Shown piece by piece: positions 53,195 through 64,000 of a stretch of DNA of 64,000 bases. Numbering within the stretch: the stretch's first letter is position 1; every line of letters begins with the position of its first letter. The notes under the pieces are model-generated. The model saw only the letters and a list, made by a program, of their open reading frames with translations, did no database searches and was not told where the DNA came from. The DNA is from Camarhynchus parvulus (Eukaryota; Chordata; Aves; Passeriformes; Thraupidae), in contig NC_044572.1 in NCBI RefSeq assembly GCF_901933205.1, positions 61,042,965-61,106,964 of the forward strand. The letters are read 5' to 3'. Both the position numbers and the translations under genes were made by a program.

Positions 53195-53365
53195 TTGAAT
53201 ATAGCACCAAGCCAGAGAGAGCTCAAGGAGCATTTGGACAATATTCTTGGGCACATAGTGTGATTCTTGGGGATGGTGCTGTGCAGCGTTGGGAGCTGGA
53301 TTTGATGATCCTTATGGGTCCCTTCCAGCTGTGCGATCAGTGTCATTCTCTGTGAGTGAACACAA
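53195..53365 (+). mobile_element. CR1-type 3' terminus
   Basis: The plus strand reads agagagagctcaaggagcat, ttggacaatattcttgggca, gtgtgattcttggggatggt, gctgtgcagcgttgggagct, then ttgatgatccttatgggtcc and a degraded tail (cattctctgtg). It is the same subfamily of CR1 terminus as the copy near 18.2 kb, antisense to CDKAL1 and 5'-truncated. Confidence 0.82.
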
Positions 53366-56300
53366 ATATTTGCATGTGACAACAGCTACTTCACTCCTAA
53401 AGCTCTATTTCCTTTATTCCCCTCCAAATTTTCCATAAAATTTAATTCTATCAGAGTCATACACCATATTTACAGTGCTCCTTTACCTGCACATAGATGG
53501 AATATTCTAATTTTGAAGAATAAGCAGGCTCCAACACTGCACAGCACTAAATATGCAGTATATAAGCAGCAGCAGTAACTCTCTGGGCACACTAAACCAC
53601 ATGTAACACTTCACCAGGATTTCACAGCTTTGTCACCTATCCCAGTGATCAGGAAGGTCAGAACAAAGGCCTCGATGCAATATGTTATTGATCTCTTTAG
53701 AGATAATAATTGATAATAATCAATCAGAAGAGTAATTAATCATTTTTAAAGGTTACTTTGCATGGCAAAATTTTACTTCTAGGCAAAATTAGCTTGGTGC
53801 TTTACAGATAAAGCTTCTGTAACAATATCTAACCTTTTTTTCAGTCTTGCTCCTGAAGCATGATCACCCACAGGTGAGTACAGGAAATGGAGGCAGACTC
53901 CAGCTGCATGTTTGTGGGGTTCCCAGACTTTCCTTGTGCAATGGATCTGTGTTTATCTTAAAACGCTAATGAAAAATGCCCTCCTCTTTAAAGCTCCTTC
54001 CCTGGACTTCCAACACATAGTAAATTTACCCCAAAGTTGTAACGTTCAAGTTTCTCTGTAACATATAAACAGTGATATCAACCTTTAAATACCTCTAAGA
54101 ACTATGAATTGCTTAAAGAGCATTTCCTATGCAACCACTTCATATTTTTAATTCATTTCTATTTTTTATACAATATGCATCTCTGCAGACTTCAACCTCA
54201 CATCAGGAAACTATACTAAATAATGCAAGGCTCTGCATCAAGCTCACTTAACTCAAAATTCTACTGAATCTCACTGGAAATTGTCATCCTGTTATGAAAC
54301 TCAAGAAGAGAGACCCCTCTGCTCCCACCACCAATTTCAAAGAAATTCTGTTCTATGGCTCCCAAACACTGCAGAATTTGAGAGGGTGGGAGAAGCACTA
54401 ACTGCACAACTTATGCCTTTGAAATTTGCTCCAAAAGATTTCTCATGTCTTTCTTCCAAATTTTTCTATCAACTCAAGTACTTCTTTTAGACTCTGATTG
54501 CACTAAACATATTTTTTCTTTCAAATACTACTTCATTAATAAACATCATGATTATTTTCCTACCATAGCCTCTATACAAAGATTCAAAGTATTAAATAGG
54601 CAATTGAGCCTTTTTTTCTGAATAGTCTGCACACAGGAAGATCTTCCCCTATGAGCAAGCAAAAGCTTAACTTTAAAACAGGTGCCAGAGGAAGGCAGAG
54701 CTTTTCTTTTGAATAAAACTCAGATTAGGAAATTGAGCACAGCACTCCCTGAAACACCTTTCAAAATCTGCGCCCCATTCATGAACTTTTCACATCTCTT
54801 GCCTTGCATCAGACAACACACTCCAGGTTTCCCTAGAACTCAGGGGAGCAAAGCGTGTGTTAACCTTCCTTAAGATGGTACAAAATGCCATATGTGTAAG
54901 ATACAGGCCTACCTGTATCAGCAGAAGGCAGCTTAATTCTTCATAAGGGACAGGACACATGAGCTTACATGCATTTGTGCTTCAAAATACACTACAGCAT
55001 TACAGAAGTAAAAAGGTAAGTTCTACATTGTTATTATAACAGCTGCTATTATAGCAGCTCAACCTGATTTTTTTAAGGTTTCTTCAATTGAACATTACAA
55101 AACAGCAAGGAGCAAACATCTTATACTCCTAACCTGGTTTTAATAATACCTTTTACAGAGAGCTAAACAGTGCTGAACTGCTCACTTATTTTTTGTTTTG
55201 TTCTTTTCCTCAAATTAAAGCTTTTACCCTGTTTTGTGCCTTGATCATGGGTCAAGTGAAGGCCAGATCCACTCTGATGACCTTCAGAAGACTTGAGAGC
55301 CTTCATTCCCCATGCACTCTCCTTAAAATGTTGTTACAGCTACATTCTCCCTCCCTACTCCCATGAGCGTGCCAAAAATCGCTCTTACTTTCCGCCTCCA
55401 TTCACAATGTATATCAATTTATTTCTGCCAGTATTTGCCACTTTCTGAAAAAGCTATCAGATGTTCCATGCAAGGATGTCTTCCCTCTGATGGGAATTAG
55501 GCAGACCCAGTCAAGACCCTACAAGTAAAGCAAGGTTAGCTGAAAGAGACACTGTATGACTATATTCATCCTGCTTTGTGGAAATAGTTGTATTTAAAAT
55601 AACACTGAGATGGATAAATTCTGTATCCATCCAGTTTGAAATGTCATCATTATCAGAAAATCACATTGTCAATAACAGAGATACCAAATTAGAAAACACA
55701 GACACTAAGAATTATTTGCTGCAGCAAACTTCTGCCAAATCATGCCTCTAAAAACTTCTGCTTTAAAAAGTAACCCAGGAGAAAACACAGATAAATATTT
55801 TTAAATATTCATACATTCACTTTATCAATTTTAAAGCACAAAACCGGAGTACATGTGGTGTTCACAATGAGTTACAACATTCAACAGGAATGCTCAAGCT
55901 CTGAAAGTACATGAATAATTTGAGAGTTTGCATATAACTCTCAAAAGTTATAAATTTTAATAAGCCTTAATTTCATGTCCTGTATTCTAAAATAAGTTCA
56001 CTTGACCTTGACATCAGAAAGGGCAATGATTCTCTATGTATTTTCAATTTACATACAGTTTAATTAATATGTTGCCAACCATTCTCACTCTTGGTATTCC
56101 ATATCCTGGTATTAGAGAATCTGCAACACATTTACTTCATTTAATACTGCCCAATACAATACAAAATGTTTGTATTTTTATTGTGCTTTTCCTTTTTGCA
56201 AAACTGGTTATAATAAAATGGATGCATAAATTGAAAGGAACAGTTCAAGATGCCAATGTTTTCCTGAAAACAGTATTTTCTGATTGTTGCTACAAAAAGA

Positions 56301-59052
56301 AGCCACCAAATGCTAATTGAGAGAAACCACTGCTGACGCTATGGTGTACAGTCAGTGCCTATCCAGCTATCATCTTCCAGAATTTATCCAATCTATAAAA
56401 CACACACTTCAATCCCTATCGGTACCACAGAAAGTGCTTGGGAGCTGTTGGAAAACCTGTCTTTTCTCTCCTATTCTTCTCAGACTCCTCAGCTGTACAT
56501 ACCTTCCTTCAATAAATGCACACGCCACTTGCCACATGGTCATCAGCCAATACCCCAGAAAGAGCACAAATACCAGACTGGCACTGGCAGTCCTGTGCAA
56601 GCCCAAGCAACACTTTTGGATGCTTTTCCCATGGTTATCAACAATAGTTTTCTCTATGGACTATACACAGTGCTCTCCTATCTTTTGCTTAGCTTACAGG
56701 TTTCTCTAGGACAAAGAGAGCTTATGAGTACACCAACATCTGGAGCATCTTGCTTTCTGTTGTTATTGTTTCTTTTATTATTATTGCAATATTAGCATTG
56801 CCCTGGTCTAATGGAACTTTCTCAGCATTGTGACACTTGTTTGATTTAACATCATCAATTATCACCACAGCCAATAGCATTTTTAAAAGGTAGCACTTAC
56901 ATGCTTTGTATAAATTTGTACAGGAATACTAAAGATATACAATAAATATATATCTTTTAACACCACTTCAAATTTGGTAGGGTCTCTCTTCTTAGTTCTA
57001 ATGCACATAGCCTTTCACTTATTCTTACAGCTCTCCACCATATATATTCCCTTAATAACATTAGTGTATCTTTGACAAAATTCTATGTTTTCTACCCTTC
57101 ATCTTGTAACTTTTTCCACTTTCCTGTGGATATCTAAAAAAGCTGCCTTAACATCACCCAATTAGACCTTTATTCCACATTCCTCACTCTTCTTGATTAC
57201 AGAATTGTGGACTAGCTAAGGAACTGTTCTCACATCAATCTCAATGTAGCTTAAAATTTTCTTCTCTGACAATTTTACTGGCTTTTTTATTTCTTTCCAA
57301 ATGACAAACACATTACTCACTGAGATAATCCCCACTGAAGATAATCAGCTTCATAAACTCCCTAATCCTTCCCAATCTATCAGTTTGAAATCCATTTATG
57401 ATTTCATCTTCATCTGACACAGTTCAAAAATAGCTATCACCTTTCTCCTAGGTAGAAAAATGTTTAGGGTAAAAATATAGACATAATTAAATGTGATGGT
57501 TTAAGGTTACTGAAAAACACTGTTCAGTTCAGAAACCAGATGAACAGTCCAAACAGGTCAAAGGGACAAATAGTTGTGTTGGAAGGCACCTTGTAACACT
57601 GAACTTCTATATTTGTCAAGCAAACCTCACTCCAGCAGAAGTTGCCCATCTGTTGTGTATAAAAATAGCAAAACCAGTTTGTTTGCATTCCCAGTAAAAG
57701 CTAATCAGCATGGCGGAGCAAGACACATCTTTGCTTACAAACAGGCTTCCAGGAAGGGCAATGGAGAAGTTAATACTGATGAGGACTCCTCACAAGAGGT
57801 AGCAGGAGGGAAGGAGAGCCTCCCAGTTTTACTGAAAATCACTGGTTAGCTGTGATAACAGGGTAAAATCAGTGAAGGTCTTAGAAAATTCAGTAAAATA
57901 ACAACCTCAAAGTAAAACTGTATGGGTTTATAGTATGAATTTCAGAAATTCTCATAACATCATTACAGATCATGGTTTTACCTGGGTGCAGCTTCTCTCT
58001 TTAGGAAGCTGAGGAAACTACTGCTTGTCCAAGGTTAAAAAAAGGAAAAGTACTCTTGGTAAATAACAAAACTAATGAAATTACAGACTGATAGTTAAGT
58101 AGCTGTTTTCCCACTATATAACAATGCATTTGCTTTCAAGAAAAATCTGATTTTTTCCTTAAAAATTATGTGCCTGAGAAGTTGACTGGCTAGATCCTCC
58201 CATCCTCTTCCAATACACATCTAGGAAATGCTGTTTAGAAAATATTCCAGAGACAGTAAATGTTTTGAGAAGAAACACCACTGTATGGTATCAAGTATTT
58301 TAAGCACCACCTGCAGCAAAGGGAAGCAGCAGAGCAGCAAAGTTTCTAATTACCTGCTGTAACAAAAACCACACAGCACTTGAAATTATCATGGGTAAGT
58401 AAGTCCTAATAGAAAAAGTTCATCTTTTTGTTATATCTGTTATCCCAAACCAGTTCTGATAATAATTTAACATGCTTGAATGGTTACACATTTATTACTC
58501 CATATTCTACATAAATCAACAGCCTCTCCTAAAGGAGGGCAATTACCAACCATCAGCTGTCTGAACATTTTAAGTTCATTCTATTCCTCTCAGAAGTCTG
58601 TGGTTATTGATGCAGGATCTCAGACACCATTACTGTCACAATGTTTTTGGACAGAGTGAACTTTTCTCAACCAGAAGAAGTAAAAGCTACAAATCCAGTT
58701 GCCACAACACACAGAAATCTAACTCTTGCACATGACAGCCTCTGGAAAATTTGGCCTTATTTCTAGCAAAGCACTATTTACTATAAAATGAAAGTGCTGA
58801 ATAGGATGAAGACTTGTGACAGATATGAGATGATTTTGAACTATGGTTATGAAGGATCAACATTTTATCTTGAACTATGCCATTAGAAGACATCATTAGC
58901 AAAACAAAAGCTCCCAAGTACCAAAACAACTGACATTCACTCACAAGTATTGCTCACTAAATAGGAATGAAACTGAGCTCTGAAAATTCTAGTGAAACAT
59001 AAAGGTATTACCACACTAAAGAACAATTCTTGGCATAAAAAAAATTTAGTTA

Positions 59053-59340
59053 TGGAATGGTTGGGGTTGGAAGGAACCTTGAAGATTACCTAGTTCCAAA
59101 CCTCCTGTCATATGCAGAGACAACTTTCACAAGACCGGGTTGCTGAGAGCCCCATCCAACCTGGCCTTGAACACTTGCAGGGATGGGGCACCCACAGCTT
59201 TTCTTAGCAACTTGTTCCAGTGCCTCACCACCCTCACAGTCAAGAATTTCTTCTTAATATCTAATCTAAACCCACACTCAGTTTGAAGCCATTCGCCCTT
59301 GTCTTGTAGGAATGCCCTTGTAGATGGTGTCTCTGCATCT
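59053..59340 (-). mobile_element. CR1 LINE 3' end with ORF2 C-terminal remnant
   Basis: The plus-strand text starts with atggaatggttggggttgga and aggaaccttgaagattacct. It continues through tggccttgaacacttgcagg, gatggggcacccacagct, ttgttccagtgcctcaccac and aagaatttcttcttaatatc. On the minus strand it encodes a recognisable end of CR1 ORF2 (RVVRHWNKLL, VFKARLDGALSN) fused by chance to unrelated upstream intron sequence in one 163-codon open frame (59127-59618). It is a 5'-truncated, inactive copy in the same orientation as CDKAL1. Confidence 0.92.
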
Positions 59341-61581
59341 TCCTTGTACAAAACATACCAAGATAAAAGAAATTTTCCTTTTGCAGTATTTATTATGTGC
59401 ACACATACTTTTGCAAGGGTAAACAGTGAAAAAGTGAGGGAGGAAAGCAACTTCTTCACATAACCATTATTATCCAATTCTAAAAAATATACAGTATGCC
59501 AAGTACCTGAGTAATACCATAAGACAAATGCAGAAGCAGAATTAAGAATTTCTGAGAAAGATCTTGCAAACAACCAGAAATCAATATTTTTATTATTCTG
59601 AATGCAAAAGCTCAACATTTGAGTTCTTTTTTTTTCCTAAGACCGGGAATGCATTAGGATTGTACTCTTGTAGAAACTATTTTATGTCAATTTGGTTTAG
59701 AACTGAGGTCTCTCTGAAAAGGTGAAGCCATCTGTGGTCTCTGACTGATGGGGTTCACCTAACTCAGGTCAGAATTCCTTGTCTCACAGCAAGGTGGATC
59801 TGTTAACAAGTTTGGCAATTTAAAGTAAAAAGATGAAGGGGGGCAACCCCATACCTTGGCTGCAGGGTGGACAGCTTCTGGAATGTTGCTTTCCACCTGA
59901 GACCTGGCAGTGTTTACATCTGAAACTCAAGGTGAGTTAGGAACCCTTTTATCAGATTATAGATAAACCAAGAGTAAAGCTACAATGTGGAGCAGAAGAG
60001 TAATTTGTGAAATCTTACACGAAAACAAAACACCATCCCTCAGACAGCCTCTCAACAATACTGGATACAAGAACTAGCCTCAGGGGAAAAATTCTGAGAT
60101 CAACCTCAACTGGTAAAACAAAATAAGAGGTCATGTCAGTTTGTATTTGCATGTTTAGTATGTTGTTAAACATACTTAACATTTATTATCTTGAGTTTAT
60201 TAGACAAATGTAAGAGATCTTGAATACCTCTTGCACTATCTGAGGGCACCTCCTTTATTTGACTTGCGCTGCTTCTCACATGAGCTCCTTCCCATTAACA
60301 AATAGGGGCTTGGAACTGACAAAAAAGCCTCGGTAAGCAAGCAATACAAATGCAGAGCTTTGTAACTCTGTACAGAAACTATCTGGTAGTACAGCTACCA
60401 AGCACCTTCTGCAACAGTGTATTTTATAACCTCAACATCCTAAAGAACATGGAAGAGTGGACAAACACCAGGACCATTAAAATACTCCTTTTCCTGTGGT
60501 AATACAGTGTGTTTAGGTAATACACATATCTTTCACTTAAACCTTCAAGTGTTCTTTTAAATACTAAATCTCTTTATACCTATCTGGTTAGTTATTATCC
60601 ACTTCTTATGGTGGCCCATATCTGTACAAAGACTGAAGGGGGTGAAGGGACAGTGAAAGAAGAATGACCTGAAGTCTCTACAGTGAATCCTATAACCTAA
60701 GTCAACAGCATTCTCTGTTAACACACCTGATCTCCATTCCAACTCCTGAAACTTTTCATCCACTTTTACAATGAAGGAAGAGTGGAGGAAAGAAACCTCA
60801 AACTTCCATCCAAGTAAGTTATTGCTCTAAATTAATCAAGGATTACTGATAGAATACAAAACACATCATTTCAGCACACAGAAACATGTGCTGGCAGTTG
60901 GGTGAAAGACCATCTCAAGCATCCCAATTTATATTCAAAGTTATTTGTTATGCTGATTTCAATAAAGATGAGATAACTATTGAGTAAAAAGTAAGAGTCT
61001 ACTAGTCTACTACTCCATATTCAAAAAGACATGAGCATTTAAAATCACTCACTCTGGGTTGTCTTCCCTCCATGTTCCCCATTACCAACAGAAGAGATTG
61101 CATAAGCATTTCCAAAGAACACTTTGAAGATTAGTACAGATACTTCTGCTGGAAGCTCCCCATTTCACTCTCACTTGTGAATTGCTTGACATAGCTACAA
61201 GGCTCATCAAACACCCTGCTGTCAGTGTGCCAGGTACAAAGAGCAGCTGATACAGGGATGGGTAGGGCAACAGAGATGCAAAGAAGGATGGCCAAGAAGG
61301 CAAGATATGAGGGATTAGGTATATTACAGGAAATGTTTAGTGATTTACCAATGCCTAATGAGACCTGTCACCCTGCCTTCAAGTTTCACAAGTGCTACTG
61401 GAATCCATTCCCTCCAGGCTGACAATCTAGAATGACTCAAGGCAACTCAATTACAATGCTGTACAGCCCGAGTTCCTAAATGCTCTCCCAAAAGAGCCTG
61501 AAAATGCTTTCCACCTTTACAGAGCGTCATCATAAGCTTTTAGGCTAATGCTAAAATCCAGAACAAGCAGTTGTTACACAC

Positions 61582-61619
61582 AAAAAAAAAAAAAAGAAAA
61601 AGAAAAAGAAAAGAAAAAG
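61582..61619. repeat. A-rich simple repeat (AAAAAG-type)
   Basis: A run of A is followed by imperfect gaaaaa units. It could be a microsatellite or the decayed tail of a retroposed sequence inserted on the plus strand, although I recognise no source sequence to its left. Confidence 0.85.
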
Positions 61620-63788
61620 ACAAAGGTAGAAATATCACAAGTCTTCACCTGAAGTAAAATATTTGGGGAAACAACATATTTCAACAGTAGTACACAAAAG
61701 CACCTACCGACATATTAAAACACTACAGGTAAGTAATGGATTATTGCTGATTTACTACCACTGTGACATTTAGCAATGTGTAAAATAAGTGAAAAATGCA
61801 ACAAGCAATGTAACATTATTTCCTGGAGAGCAGGGCAGTCATCCTCTACACCAAACCGGGCTCTATCTCATGCATGTATTTAGACTACTGTGTAACACCT
61901 GCACCTAACCGAGCCCCCAAAGTGGACAGAGTTCTCAGAACGTGAGACTCAGAATAACAAGTGCTCCACATTTCACTGTTCAACCAGCACAAAAGACTTA
62001 ACATTTTCTTAAGACTCTGGTATGCAGAACTGCAATTATCATCGACAAGACTTTTAAGACCCCATCAATGTTATTTCAGACTCAGCTTGATTTAAAACAT
62101 TTTCCTTCAGGATGTTTGTGTTTTCACTGAGTGGTTATCTGGTCTGTATCTGTCAGCAGTTACTTGTCACTGGCTTAGTACTGCAAGAAATTTCAAACAA
62201 AAGACAGTATCCTACCATGTTACATATCAAAGTAAGAAAAATAACAAAATGTGTGATAAGGGACAATTCTCATGAACTAAAGTCAATGAAGTATGACTTT
62301 TCATGTATCTAATAAGGCACTAACATTTTATAAAAATTTTGTTTGCTACATAAAAGCAGTGCTGCTAGAAGAATATTATGCCCTGCAATAATTGTAAAGA
62401 ATATTTTACAGAACAACTAAATTACTATATATTTATCTCAAAGCATAAACACACTGTGAGGGTTATGAACTTCTCAAAATGCATTTTTCCTGTAACTCCT
62501 GAATAAAGGGACTGCCCAGTACAGTCCAGAGACTTCTATTCTAATGCTGCATGTTCAATAAGGCAAACAAGAGCAGTGCCTACTTCATTCCTGCAATTCA
62601 TTCCCAGAGAGCACACTGCCTAAAAGCCCAGTTATCCCACCTAACTGCTTACTTTCCTTCACTCCAGCTCTTTGACTTTATCTACCTGTGCTACATTTTG
62701 CCACTCCAGTCACAGAAAACCACCATACTCAGAGTGAAACACAAACAAGAAGAGGATGTGAACAGATGCCCAATGAGGAAGACTACTGAAAGGAGAAGAG
62801 TAAGTTCTCAAAACTCACAGAAAGGGTGGCCAGAATTATTTCCTTTAGACCTCATCAACAGGCAGGTTTTTCTTTGTTCCTAATGTAGAAATGCAGCATT
62901 TTTATTTCTTTGACAGCATCTCTCTGTCATACATTTACCTTCTACCTTCTCTTCATTCCCACTCAGAAATGGGCAAAATTTCTAATTACAGTATGTTGTA
63001 GGTAAGCAATTGACCACAAGAGAATCTAGGATCACTGTTGTTTTAAGTCAACATGCAACCAGTGTATATGCAAAACCAAAATTTCCAATGGGACCAGCTG
63101 CTGAGTATTCTACCCAGTGACCATTTTCAAATGAATCATGTTCATTATTTGTGTTGCTTAAAAACAAATCCATGAAAAAAAAATCAGGTGAAGAGCATAA
63201 TTATTCACCATCATCACATGAAAAGTTGTGCCTAAAGGGGAATTTTAAGGCCCTAAATTTGGTCTTACAGATTTGAAAATCTGGCCTCTAGAGAACTGTA
63301 TTTCTACAGTTTGTGGGCTATAATTAAAGAGAAGACAGGTGACAGAAGAAGAGATCTTCCAGATTACTTCTATAAAGCATGGTCTTTGTCTTTTCTTCCC
63401 AGTGGTCAGCTGAATGAGTTATTACAGTAAGATCCACCAAGCAACACAGATGAGATTAAGAGAGGACATAGGTGGAACAGGAAGGAATGCATTTCTTGAC
63501 CAAAAGCAATTCTGGCTTGCAAAATGGAAGGGTGACCAACAGATCAATGGTCAGCTCACATGTCCAGCTATGCAGGGATGGGTCATTTCTGGATGCATTT
63601 GCATTTACACAAAGCAGAAACAGCCAAGCAAAAACCTTAACATCAATTCAAAAAGGAGCTGCTCTTCTTATCTGTAAGTTTGTCTGAAGCTCTAGCTGGA
63701 AGTTCTGCAAAGTGCTAGAAGTACTAGTGAGGAAAAAAAGCACAGTAACCATAACAATTTTAAATTAATAAAATTGTTTGCAATGTAA

Positions 63789-64000
63789 ATCAGAGAACCA
63801 CAGAATGGTTTGGAAGTGATCTTAATGATCCCAACCCCTCTGCCAGGGGCAGGGACACCTTCCACTAGACCAGGTTGCTCAGGGCCGCATCCACATGGCC
63901 TGGAACACTTGCAGGGATGGGGCATCCACAGCTTCTCTGGGCAACCTGTGCCAGTGCTTCAACTCCCTCACAGTGAAGAATTTCTTCCTAATGTGTAATC
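63789..64000 (-). mobile_element. CR1 LINE 3' end, running off the window
   Basis: It begins with agagaaccacagaatggttt and continues with tgatcccaacccctctgcca, ccactagaccaggttgctca, acttgcagggatggggcatc and agtgaagaatttcttcctaa at the right edge. It is the reverse complement of the CR1 3' end and continues beyond 64000, so its full length is unknown. It is the best preserved of the CR1 tails by eye. Confidence 0.93.

Larger units (their letters stand above)
42898..64000 (-). other. CDKAL1: CDKAL1 intron upstream of the 97-bp exon (partial)
   Basis: At least 21.1 kb of intron runs to the right edge. I looked on the minus strand for the preceding exon (the NSCTVKNPAEDHF-type segment that carries another cluster cysteine) and did not find it. 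The stretch is ordinary AT-rich sequence. It holds CR1 fragments at about 53.2, 59.1 and 63.8 kb, an A-rich simple repeat at 61.58 kb and a poly-A run near 50.69 kb. In 42.9-53.2, 53.4-59.0 and 59.4-63.8 kb I see only short chance reading frames and no recognisable gene, RNA or intact mobile element. Confidence 0.85.

Noticed and set aside
56317..56795. Overlapping 130- and 146-codon open frames
   Set aside because: Two frames overlap in the same DNA, neither has a recognisable domain, and the longer one ends in a T-rich Leu/Phe run.
59127..59618. A 163-codon minus-strand open frame as a gene
   Set aside because: Only its last 45 or so residues resemble a protein, and those are the end of CR1 ORF2. 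The upstream part is intron sequence read through by chance.
42898..64000. The preceding CDKAL1 exon with the NSCTVKNP-type motif
   Set aside because: No minus-strand segment with this coding pattern and suitable splice sites was found.
1..64000. tRNA, snRNA, rRNA genes or CRISPR arrays
   Set aside because: No tRNA B-box, U6-type start, rRNA segment or regularly spaced repeat array was seen by eye. A covariance-model scan would be needed to exclude diverged small RNAs.

Overview
The window looks like avian nuclear DNA, probably from a songbird. It is AT-rich and almost free of long reading frames. It carries about ten pieces of CR1 LINE, the dominant avian retroposon, in both orientations. 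No bacterial, plasmid or phage gene organisation is present. The songbird guess rests on one GC-rich LTR-like block that resembles passerine endogenous-retrovirus LTRs as I remember them; no database was searched.

The only gene I can support is CDKAL1, on the minus strand. It encodes the threonylcarbamoyladenosine (t6A) tRNA methylthiotransferase. Three consecutive coding exons are visible: 42801-42897 (97 bp), 34958-35006 (49 bp) and 20780-20900 (121 bp). All have GT-AG splice sites, and the reading frame continues across both junctions. They encode the end of the N-terminal methylthiotransferase (UPF0004) domain, including one conserved cluster cysteine in GCVPQ, and the linker that leads up to the radical-SAM domain. 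The radical-SAM CxxxCxxC motif should start in the next exon, which I did not find and which should lie beyond position 1. The exon before 42801-42897 was also not found and should lie beyond position 64000.

Layout from left to right: 1-20779 is the intron after the 121-bp exon (CR1 pieces, a minus-oriented LTR-like element with CCAAT and TATA boxes near 15.2 kb, a GC-rich patch at 17.9-18.4 kb and a 57-bp tandem duplication). Then come the 121-bp exon; a 14,057-bp intron at 20901-34957 (GC-rich LTR-like block at 28.8-29.8 kb, CR1 copies, a homeodomain-motif cluster); the 49-bp exon; a 7,794-bp intron at 35007-42800 (one CR1); the 97-bp exon; and an intron from 42898 to the right edge (CR1 copies near 53.3, 59.2 and 63.9 kb).

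I found no new multi-gene system. The points most worth following up are two LTR-like insertions that could supply promoters inside CDKAL1, the fact that the three exons together are frame-neutral (267 bp), and a few palindromic or motif-dense intronic segments.
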